In this document: positions 1-4,623 of the stretch, in pieces
How positions within the stretch are numbered: the stretch's first letter is position 1
Layout: every line of letters begins with the position of its first letter
Assembly (NCBI GenBank): GCA_945903675.1
Contig: CAMDOP010000213.1
Span: forward strand, 1 to 5,756
Direction: 5' to 3'
DNA: 5,756 nt
From: Crenothrix polyspora
GTDB taxonomy: Bacteria; Pseudomonadota; Gammaproteobacteria; Methylococcales; Methylomonadaceae
Notes under the pieces: generated by a model
Databases searched by the model: none
Seen by the model: the letters and a program-made list of their open reading frames with translations, nothing else
What the model was told of the DNA's origin: nothing
Program-made: the position numbers and the translations under genes

Positions 1-108
1 TTGATTGCTTGCTTGGGATAAATTGTAACGTGGTGACATTGATTGGCGTCTTTGATATCCCATTCAATTTTACAAATAAACTCCTAGATGTATTGAGGGT
101 TAGTGTCA

Positions 109-136
109 AAATAAATACGTATAATAGTATTTATTT
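109..136. promoter_or_regulatory. Inverted repeat enclosing a -10 box, upstream of the membrane protein gene
   Basis: A perfect 10-bp inverted repeat is seen: AAATAAATAC at 109-118 and GTATTTATTT at 127-136. The 8-base spacer (119-126) contains a perfect sigma-70 -10 hexamer, TATAAT at 120-125. This lies 27 bases before the ATG at 153. No convincing -35 hexamer sits at 16-18 bp (TTGAGG at 93-98 is 21 bp away), so the promoter may be weak or activator-dependent. A dyad centred on a -10 box is a typical repressor-operator layout, but an AT-rich chance hairpin cannot be excluded. The -10 match is seen directly; the operator role is inference. Confidence 0.5.
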
Positions 137-152
137 CTCTTTAGACTAGACC

Positions 153-623
153 ATGAAAAAAATTCTGTTTTCATTTTTGGCTGTAACTCTGATTATCGAA
201 GAGTGGCTTTGGGATAGTTTGACGGCATTCGGACGTTCGTTGGTCAGATGGTTGAAGCTGCAGCCATTTGAGCGATGGCTCAGTCATACAACACCTAATC
301 AGGCATTAGTGGCATTCAGTATTCCAATATTAATTGCCACCCTAATCAATTTTGTTGTTATTGGATTGTTAACTCACGGCTTTATTCTGCAAGGCTTTTT
401 ACTTGAGTTATTAGCAAAATTACTGGGCACTATACTCATTGCAAGAGTTTTTGCTTTAACTAAGCCTCAGCTTCTGACCTTTGACCCTCTGCGGGTTATT
501 TACACGTCCATTACTGGTTGGTTGCAATGGGCTCATCATAAAATTAATGAAACCTCAATTTATCAGTGGAGCAAGGGACTCGGAGCAGAGGTTAAAGTTA
601 GATTTGCTTCTTGGTTGAGGTGA
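153..623 (+). CDS. Small integral membrane protein of unknown function
   Basis: This is a 156-residue protein with no enzyme motif that I can see. Residues 4-16 are hydrophobic and are followed by the acidic/aromatic stretch EEWLWD (16-21). Two strong membrane segments follow, at about 51-74 and 80-102, with a short basic/aromatic C-terminal region (103-156: several Trp, Lys, Arg). The motif-like stretches EEWLWDSL and ARVFALTKPQLLTF resemble, from memory, a widespread family of uncharacterised proteobacterial membrane proteins of about this length, so the gene looks full length. The start is the only ATG before the first hydrophobic segment. Its Shine-Dalgarno sequence is poor (no GGAG within 12 bases), which suggests weak translation or another recognition mode. 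It stands alone, with its own -10 box upstream and a decayed fragment behind it. No function is assigned. Confidence 0.8.
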   Translation: MKKILFSFLAVTLIIEEWLWDSLTAFGRSLVRWLKLQPFERWLSHTTPNQALVAFSIPILIATLINFVVIGLLTHGFILQGFLLELLAKLLGTILIARVFALTKPQLLTFDPLRVIYTSITGWLQWAHHKINETSIYQWSKGLGAEVKVRFASWLR

Positions 624-716
624 CAAATGTATTAACAGCGTGTAAAAAACTCGCTAATCGGTGAAAACAGCATCAAAGTTGATTATTTAAACAAATGGTT
701 CTGTCGCAAAGTTTAA

Positions 717-889
717 CTTAGGGATCAACTTAAATGGGAGCCTTGTATTGCTAATCCTAATGGAGAAAATCCAAAAATATGCATTGGAAGACTTACCATC
801 GGTTGATAAATAAACACGATGCTTATGCTGATCAGGCCATGCAAGGGATTTATAAAAAAAATATTAGTGAAGACACATCAGTTTTCTAG
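717..889 (+). pseudogene. Frameshifted C-terminal fragment of an uncharacterised protein
   Basis: One frame (717-779) reads LRDQLKWEPCIANPNGENPK. A second frame, from the ATG at 779 to the TAG at 887, reads MHWKTYHRLINKHDAYADQ and continues for 17 more residues. They join if one A is restored in the A-run at 774-778, giving PKNMHWKTY across the junction. From memory, the combined pattern (WEPxIANxNG, then PKxMHWxTYxRL, then KHDAxxxxxLxGM) resembles the C-terminal end of zinc-ribbon-containing hypothetical proteins found on proteobacterial chromosomes. That match has not been checked. A stop (TAA at 714-716) closes the frame on the upstream side, so the N-terminal part is missing or also mutated. 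I infer a decayed remnant; the function of the family is unknown to me. Confidence 0.45.
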
Positions 890-1019
890 ATAAAATCCTT
901 CTATCATAAAAGACATACCTATACCTTTTCATTTTAGTAGTCACTAAGCCACGCTAAATACTCAGTTTCTTTTACGTAGACTAATGCCTGTTAGCCAGTA
1001 GGTTAGTCAATAATCTAAC

Positions 1020-1048
1020 TTTACTTATCTTCAGATAGAGATTATAAA
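1020..1048 (+). promoter_or_regulatory. Sigma-70-like promoter of the first NHLP gene
   Basis: TTTACT (1020-1025) matches the -35 consensus at 4 of 6 bases. TATAAA (1043-1048) matches the -10 consensus at 5 of 6. The spacer is exactly 17 bp. The predicted start of transcription is near 1055, leaving a leader of about 34 bases that ends in a good Shine-Dalgarno, GAGGA at 1078-1082, 6 bases before the ATG. The same arrangement is kept in the second copy, which supports it as functional. Confidence 0.6.
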
Positions 1049-1088
1049 GCTATAAAAGGTAGTCCTACCTCCAGACTGAGGAATTATC

Positions 1089-1288
1089 ATGCCAGAACCA
1101 CTTGATCAAACAGATTTGTATCAAAGAATAATAGCTAAATGCTCAGCAAATGCAGACTTTAAAGCTAAGTTGTTAGCTGATCCTAAGTTCGTATTAGCAG
1201 AAGAAGGATATATCTTGCCAGAAGGCAAAGCTTTTAGGTTGAGGAACATTTTGAAGAAGCATTGATTTATCTAACCTTTCATTGCTGA
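1089..1288 (+). pseudogene. Single-domain NHLP-type precursor gene broken by a frameshift
   Basis: The intact frame from the ATG at 1089 gives 58 residues, ending KAFRLRNILKKH at the TGA at 1263. Residues 10-45 are a clear NHLP/nitrile-hydratase-alpha-like domain: LYQRIIAKC, ADFKAKLLADP, AEEGY, LPEGK. After Arg50 the in-frame sequence loses the family pattern. The next frame, from 1238 to the TGA at 1286, restores it as VEEHFEEALIYLTFHC, which aligns with the VVESSLEDEYVFYIP of its neighbour. Loss of one base (or four) near 1236-1238 explains this. The promoter and Shine-Dalgarno remain good, so the truncated 58-residue product may still be made. A programmed -1 shift is unlikely, because there is no slippery heptamer and the shifted frame has a TAG at 1235-1237. 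It is a paralogue of the gene at 1429. Confidence 0.75.
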
Positions 1289-1337
1289 AACCTTGTTTAG
1301 TGCATAGCAATCTAGGATAAACTTTACCCTTAGCTTT

Positions 1338-1359
1338 TTGATTTTGAGTCAAAAATCAA
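1338..1359. repeat. AT-rich hairpin between the two NHLP genes
   Basis: TTGATTTT (1338-1345) and AAAATCAA (1352-1359) form an 8-bp perfect stem with a 6-base loop. It lies between the broken NHLP gene and the promoter of the intact one, and the right arm abuts the repeat unit. It could act as a weak terminator that insulates the two transcription units, but there is only one G-C pair in the stem and no long T-run after it. The structure is seen; the role is inference. Confidence 0.35.
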
Positions 1360-1360
1360 C

Positions 1361-1389
1361 TTTACTTGTCCTCAGATAGGGATTATAAA
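1361..1389 (+). promoter_or_regulatory. Sigma-70-like promoter of the three-domain NHLP gene
   Basis: TTTACT (1361-1366) and TATAAA (1384-1389) are separated by exactly 17 bp, identical in layout to the promoter at 1020-1048. The Shine-Dalgarno is AAGGTG at 1418-1423, 5 bases before the ATG at 1429, and it decides that start. Keeping both hexamers and the spacing while the surrounding bases changed suggests selection for expression of each gene on its own. Confidence 0.6.
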
Positions 1390-1428
1390 TTTATAGAATT
1401 AGTCCAATCTTCAGCTTAAGGTGTCAGC

Positions 1429-2088
1429 ATGACAGAACCATTTGATCAAACGGCGTTATATCAAAAAATAATTACTAAGTGCTGGGGTGATGAGAGCTTT
1501 AAAAATTCGTTATTGACTGATGCAAGAGCGACATTAGCAGCAGAGAGCTATAATGTTCCAGATTGGCAAACGATAAGTGTTGTAGAAAGTTGCGTAGAAG
1601 ATGAACATATTTTTTATATTCCATTCGATAAACTCCAGCTCTGGGAAATGTATCAATCAGTAATAACTAAAAGCTATGAGAATGAAGATTTTAAAGCTAT
1701 GTTACTGGCTGATCCAAGCACTCTGTTAGCAGCAGAGGGCTATAATATTCCAGATGGGCAATCGATAACTGTTGTAGAAAGTAGCTTAGAAGATGAGTAT
1801 GTTTTTTATATCCCGCTCGACAAACTTCAGCTCTCTGACGTGTATCATCAAATCATTGCCAAGTGCTGTGCGGATGAAGATTTTAAAGCTATGTTACTGG
1901 CTGATCCTAGAGGAATTTTAACAACAGCGGGATATGATGTTCCAGATGGGCAATCGATAACCGTTCTACAAAGTAACTTAGAAGATGTGCATATTTTTTA
2001 TATTCCTTATGACAAATCTAAGCCTCAGTTATTAAAACCGTCAGCACCTTTTGTGGCGGATGGGTATGAGTACTTAGGCTGGGGTTGA
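1429..2088 (+). CDS. Triple-domain NHLP (nitrile-hydratase-like leader peptide) protein, possible RiPP precursor
   Basis: This is a 219-residue protein built almost entirely of three NHLP-type domains at residues 9-72, 73-136 and 137-200, with an exact period of 64. Each shows the family pattern: LY/MY/VY plus an IIxK helix, then DxxFKxxLLxD, then a Gly/Tyr turn and PDGQSITV, then an acidic patch ending in F-Y-I-P. The Cys-rich metal site of true nitrile hydratase alpha subunits is absent. The NHLP family (leaders of proteusin- and TOMM-type RiPPs) usually has one such domain followed by a modifiable core. Here the only non-repeat tail is 19 residues, LLKPSAPFVADGYEYLGWG. There is no Gly-Gly cleavage site; the Cys residues are C18, C55, C146 and C147. 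No maturase or transporter is nearby. It could be a precursor whose enzymes are encoded elsewhere, a decoy or sequestering leader array, or a repurposed fold. Family assignment is confident; role is not. Confidence 0.8.
   Translation: MTEPFDQTALYQKIITKCWGDESFKNSLLTDARATLAAESYNVPDWQTISVVESCVEDEHIFYIPFDKLQLWEMYQSVITKSYENEDFKAMLLADPSTLLAAEGYNIPDGQSITVVESSLEDEYVFYIPLDKLQLSDVYHQIIAKCCADEDFKAMLLADPRGILTTAGYDVPDGQSITVLQSNLEDVHIFYIPYDKSKPQLLKPSAPFVADGYEYLGWG
1453..2028 (+). repeat. Three in-frame 192-bp coding repeats
   Basis: The units are 1453-1644, 1645-1836 and 1837-2028. Units 2 and 3 share an unbroken 34-bp identity (1682-1715 and 1874-1907) and a 22-bp identity (1748-1769 and 1940-1961), both offset by exactly 192 bp. 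Over the aligned 50-residue core they have 32 identical residues by my count. Unit 1 is more diverged at the DNA level. This points to a later duplication of unit 2 or 3, or to gene conversion between them, after the first gene duplication. Confidence 0.85.
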
Positions 2089-2383
2089 TGCTGAGGTCAC
2101 AATATTCTTTCTTCAAGTAAAGTGGACTAATGCATTTAGTTGGAGTTCCGTTGATATACATTAAATGGAATACCATAAGCACAATATTTTTAGTTCAATA
2201 GACTGATATTGAAATAGCTAACCTTAATACTTGGGAGATTAGATGTTGGAATCACTCTATTAAACTAAGTTGGATAAACCATTCACAGAAGAAAAAATTT
2301 ACTAAAAAAGACAAGGAAGGGCATCTTGCACCATAGCAACTTAAGGCACCTGACCAATATAAAGCTTTTTATCAGCACGCATT
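2089..2383. other. Gene-less stretch between the NHLP gene and the phosphatase gene
   Basis: The 295 bp between the converging genes contain no intact gene and no convincing terminator for either side. GACTAATGC at 2125 also occurs at 979, in front of the first NHLP copy. It lies 118 bases before the ATG at 2243, against 110 bases before the ATG at 1089. This hints that the stretch is an eroded further copy of the NHLP upstream region. The only coding-like signal is the decayed frame from 2243 on. Confidence 0.4.
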
Positions 2384-2393
2384 TCAAAGATGA
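2243..2393 (+). pseudogene. Decayed short ORF, unknown product
   Basis: The ATG at 2243 opens a frame with stops at codon 7 and at 2303 (both TAA). A one-base shift in the A-run at 2304-2309 then joins it to a coding-like frame reading KDKEGHLAP, a TAG at 2334, and QLKAPDQYKAFYQHAFQR, ending at the TGA at 2391. All three internal stops could be single C-to-T changes of CAA or CAG (Gln), and the frame change sits in a homopolymer, as expected for a recent pseudogene. GGGAG at 2233-2237 is a reasonable Shine-Dalgarno. The first ten residues match the NHLP starts at Met1, Glu3, Thr8 and Leu10, but the rest does not look like NHLP. The 3' end overlaps the end of the phosphatase gene. I do not recognise the product. 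Confidence 0.3.
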
Positions 2394-3649
2394 CCGTTGC
2401 ACTCAAGCACTGTGATCGTGATGTCGTCGGACTGCGGAGCAGTCCCGGCGAAGTCGATGACGTTATTGAAGATTGCGTCGACCAGTGCCTGTGGGGTGGC
2501 GTCGCCGTACTTAGCGATGATTGCCATTAGCCGCTCCTCGCCGTAGGCCTCATCGCCGGTATTGAAGGCCTCAGTTACTCCGTCCGTGAACATTACTAAA
2601 CGGTCGCCCGGGTGTAGTTGGACGCTGTCTTCTTCGAAGTCGATATCTGGCATGAATCCGAGCGCCATGCCACCCGCTCCCTCTAAGGTAACCATTGAAC
2701 CATCGGCGCGTCTGATATACGGACGATTGTGGCCGCCATTGCAGTAACTGAGTGCCCCTGTGGCAGCATCATAGATGCCATAGAACAGGGTAACAAACAT
2801 TTCCATCGGGTTCTGGCCGCAAAGTATGTTGTTGACCTGTGTCAAGCAGGCGTCTGGGCTTGGATAGTGCAGGGCGAGACTTCGCATATTAGTGAGCGCC
2901 ACAGCCATAAAAAATGCTGCTGGTACACCCTTGCCAGAGACGTCGGCCATAACGAGTCCGATGCGCCCGTCCTGTAGTTCGATGAAATCGTAGAAGTCTC
3001 CGCCCATCGTAGTCGCTGGTAGCATCCGTGCGTAAGCGAAACAACCTGGCAAGGCTGGAAAAATTAAAGGCAAGATGGAAATTTGCAGTGCTTTTGCAAT
3101 GTCAAGTTCGAGTGTAATCTTTGCTTTTGCTTCCTCAAGCTCGAGGTTTTTTAGGCGCAGTCGCTCTTCGCTTTCCAGTACGGCTATTTCCGCGAGTTTC
3201 CGGTCGGTCACATCGAGACCCAAACTCATGATGCCGTATTGTCCAGAAGGCATGAGGATGCGTAATCGCTGCGTCAGGATCCAGCGGTTACGACCCTCCT
3301 TATCCTGCGTCCAGTGATCATTGTCCCTTGATATGCCATCGGCAAGCATTTCGGCATCACGCTCGGAGAATCGCTTGGCATCGGCCTCAGAGAAAAAGTC
3401 GTATACTGTTTTGCCGATTACTTTATCTCTGGGGTGGCACATGAGTTCAAAATGCGCATCGCTCCCTGCAACAAACCGGCCAATTGAATCTTTGACCCAA
3501 AGGGGCATCGGAAATTGTACAAGCAAGCTTTCAAGTATTTCGCAGCGTAGTCGCAATTCAGTTAGGTCTTTGGCGTCGTCAATCGAGAGCGAGGGCTTAA
3601 TTTCGCTTGATGCTTTGACGAGTCCTAGTCTATCTCCGGGTTTCTTCAT
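2384..3649 (-). CDS. PAS-domain SpoIIE/RsbU-type PP2C serine/threonine phosphatase
   Basis: This 421-residue cytoplasmic protein has no membrane segment. Residues 1-35 are a short basic/acidic lead. Residues 36-150 form a PAS sensor domain (FPMPLWVKDSIGRFV, then VIGKTVYDFF, ending GLDVTDRK). Residues 150-190 are a Leu/Glu-rich coiled-coil linker. Residues 195-417 are the SpoIIE phosphatase domain. The metal-binding motifs are intact: GGDFYD (216-221, Asp218), ADVSGKG (235-241, Asp236), CNGGHNRP (303-310), MFTDGVTEA (353-361, Asp356) and SDDIT (407-411). It should therefore be active, probably removing phosphate from a STAS-type anti-anti-sigma partner in response to a PAS-sensed signal; neither partner nor ligand is visible here. 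The ATG follows a good Shine-Dalgarno (GAGGAA, complement of 3656-3661). GC content is clearly above the flanks (35 of 60 bases at 2401-2460, against 21 of 60 at 2281-2340), suggesting transfer. It is monocistronic. Confidence 0.92.
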   Translation of the reverse strand: MKKPGDRLGLVKASSEIKPSLSIDDAKDLTELRLRCEILESLLVQFPMPLWVKDSIGRFVAGSDAHFELMCHPRDKVIGKTVYDFFSEADAKRFSERDAEMLADGISRDNDHWTQDKEGRNRWILTQRLRILMPSGQYGIMSLGLDVTDRKLAEIAVLESEERLRLKNLELEEAKAKITLELDIAKALQISILPLIFPALPGCFAYARMLPATTMGGDFYDFIELQDGRIGLVMADVSGKGVPAAFFMAVALTNMRSLALHYPSPDACLTQVNNILCGQNPMEMFVTLFYGIYDAATGALSYCNGGHNRPYIRRADGSMVTLEGAGGMALGFMPDIDFEEDSVQLHPGDRLVMFTDGVTEAFNTGDEAYGEERLMAIIAKYGDATPQALVDAIFNNVIDFAGTAPQSDDITITVLECNGHL

Positions 3650-3783
3650 TATTTTTTCCTCAAAGCAATGCCTTGAATCTTTATTTGCGGATAATATATA
3701 GTGTATTCAAACGCCCAGACCGGAGTATGCCCTTTTAAATCCATTATCACAAGGACCCATTAGAGAGCCTTCTTATAGTTGCG

Positions 3784-3802
3784 GAACACTTTTACAGTGT
3801 TC
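3784..3802. repeat. Perfect 7-bp hairpin
   Basis: GAACACT (3784-3790) and AGTGTTC (3796-3802) are exact inverted repeats around the 5-base loop TTTAC. On the + strand it is followed by ATTCTTTCCT, a weak T-rich tract. It is 135 bases upstream of the phosphatase start and could be an operator or part of a mobile-repeat remnant. Confidence 0.5.
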
Positions 3803-3827
3803 ATTCTTTCCTATATTAAACGAAAAA

Positions 3828-3854
3828 TAATCAGGGCCTTCGAATACCTGATTA
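3828..3854. repeat. Perfect 8-bp inverted repeat with 11-base loop
   Basis: TAATCAGG (3828-3835) and CCTGATTA (3847-3854) are exact inverted repeats around an 11-base loop, only 25 bases from the hairpin at 3784-3802. Without a T-run on either side it is not a good terminator. The pair of closely spaced hairpins may be a small regulatory or repetitive element. Confidence 0.45.
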
Positions 3855-4173
3855 AGTTTATACCCTTATAGAGCCGCTGATTTCAAGCATCAAAAATATA
3901 CAAACATATACAGCAAAAATACATTCAATTTCACCATTACTACCCTTCTAGGCTAAACAGTACTAATTTTTTTATTAAAACTAAAGCGGCTTACCCTATG
4001 GTGCTGTTTGAGCGTGGCTGTAAATATCACCTATAGGTTAAGTAAACGGCTATAAGCAGCCATATTGAGGGTTGTGGCCAATTAGGTTTTAAGTTATTTA
4101 AAAAATTTTATAAAGTTGATCAAGTTTCTCAGTGTGATTAAATAAGGCAGGAATAGTAAGAACACAGTTAATC

Positions 4174-4617
4174 TTACGTATTGTAAAAGCTTATATTCTC
4201 AATTTGGTCAGCCTGCTTGGGATCTAGGCGCGCACGTAATTCCACCACGTTGCGATCTGGGTCTCTCACAAACACTGAGACATGACCGTTACCAAAAGTG
4301 ACCGGACCTTGGGATAATGTGATATTGAATGATTTTAAGGTGGCCAAGGTGGCCGATAAATCAGTGACGCGTAAGGCAATATGAGTGATGCCGGTATATT
4401 TTTGTGGCATATCCATCAACATGTTTTTACCGCCTTCTAAACTGACACCGTTGCAGATTAGGTTGAGCTCGACGTCGGCATCATTTGTGATGATGATAAC
4501 GGCGTCGAAATCGACCTCAACTAAAACCTTGAAGCCAAGAATCTTGTAGAAGTCTAGTGCACGCTGTTTGTCGGTGATGCGAATGCCGACGTGGTCGATT
4601 CTTTCTATTGTAATCAT
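4174..4617 (-). CDS. VOC-family (glyoxalase/dioxygenase-fold) metalloprotein
   Basis: This 147-residue protein is a single vicinal-oxygen-chelate domain made of two beta-alpha-beta-beta-beta modules. Module 1 is about residues 4-55 (IDHVGIRITD, ALDFYKILGF). Module 2 is about 77-130 (ITHIALRVTD, VFVRDPDRNVVELR). His9, Glu50, His79 and Glu126 sit where the metal ligands of glyoxalase I-like enzymes lie, so a metal site looks complete. The length fits a small VOC protein. The exact reaction (lactoylglutathione lyase, fosfomycin-type thiol transfer, dioxygenase) cannot be told from this. It starts 6 bases after the stop of the GST gene, and its Shine-Dalgarno GAGGG overlaps that stop (TGAGGG), a sign of translational coupling. 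Pairing with a GST makes a glutathione-linked detoxification role likely (inference). No strong terminator follows. Confidence 0.88.
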   Translation of the reverse strand: MITIERIDHVGIRITDKQRALDFYKILGFKVLVEVDFDAVIIITNDADVELNLICNGVSLEGGKNMLMDMPQKYTGITHIALRVTDLSATLATLKSFNITLSQGPVTFGNGHVSVFVRDPDRNVVELRARLDPKQADQIENISFYNT

Positions 4618-4623
4618 GATCCC

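Larger units (their letters stand above)
624..1088. other. Gene-less stretch between the membrane protein and the NHLP genes
   Basis: This 465-bp stretch holds no intact gene. It contains a frameshifted coding fragment (717-889), about 115 bp of AT-rich DNA with nothing recognisable (890-1004), and the promoter and leader of the first NHLP gene (from 1005). No clear rho-independent terminator follows the membrane protein gene. A reading frame that stays open from 636 to 713 (before the stop at 714-716) lies in the same phase as the first half of the fragment and may belong to it, but it matches nothing I know. Confidence 0.6.
1005..1644 (+). repeat. Tandem duplication carrying promoter, leader and NHLP coding start
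   Basis: Two direct copies are seen, one starting near 1005 and one near 1347. They share AGTCAA..AATC, AACTTTACTT, CAGATAG and GATTATAAA. The distance from AACTTTACTT to the ATG is almost the same in both (72 and 71 bases). The similarity runs on into the genes: both proteins start M-x-E-P-x-D-Q-T-x-L-Y-Q, followed by an NHLP domain. The unit is about 341 bp. Copy 1 ends with one (frameshifted) domain; in copy 2 the domain has been amplified to three. The duplication is old, since third codon positions have diverged widely. Confidence 0.8.
3650..4173. other. Gene-less stretch upstream of the phosphatase and downstream of the VOC gene
   Basis: This 524-bp AT-rich region (20 of 60 bases G or C at 3901-3960) must carry the promoter of the phosphatase gene near its left end, but I see no good -35/-10 pair there. 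It has two clear hairpins (3784-3802 and 3828-3854) and a 10-bp palindrome, ACCTATAGGT (4029-4038). A coding-like relic frame runs from 3983 to the TAA at 4139. It includes AYPMVLFERGCKY, two close stops (TAG at 4034, TAA at 4043) and GCGQLGFKLFKKFYK. No intact gene is present. Confidence 0.5.

Noticed and set aside
697..716. GGTTCTGTCGCAAAGTTTAA resembles the terminal repeat of IS6-family elements
   Set aside because: No matching inverted copy and no transposase are visible, and the same bases lie in phase with the decayed coding fragment that follows (reading WFCRKV). A chance match or a solo remnant cannot be told apart.
1230..1245. Programmed ribosomal frameshift joining the two halves of the first NHLP domain
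   Set aside because: There is no slippery heptamer, and the shifted frame has a TAG at 1235-1237, so a shift would have to occur exactly after the AGG codon. Mutation is simpler.
1453..2028. The 192-bp repeats as a CRISPR array or non-coding satellite
   Set aside because: The units are in frame, keep the reading frame and conserve protein motifs rather than DNA. There is no spacer structure.
1429..2088. A true nitrile hydratase or thiocyanate hydrolase alpha subunit
   Set aside because: Each unit is only about 64 residues, lacks the cysteine-rich metal claw, and no beta subunit gene is adjacent.
2562..3701. Several + strand reading frames of 61-126 codons
   Set aside because: They lie opposite the phosphatase gene, whose conserved domains and motifs are unambiguous. 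Their predicted products are low-complexity Ser/Arg-rich and have no start signals.
3680..3740. TATATT-rich stretch as the phosphatase promoter
   Set aside because: Possible -10 boxes exist on the minus strand, but none has a -35 hexamer at 16-18 bp, so I do not list it as a promoter.
4156..4177. GTAAGA/TCTTAC inverted repeat as terminator of the GST-VOC operon
   Set aside because: The stem is only 6 bp with a 10-base loop, overlaps the VOC stop codon, and has no T-run on the transcribed side.
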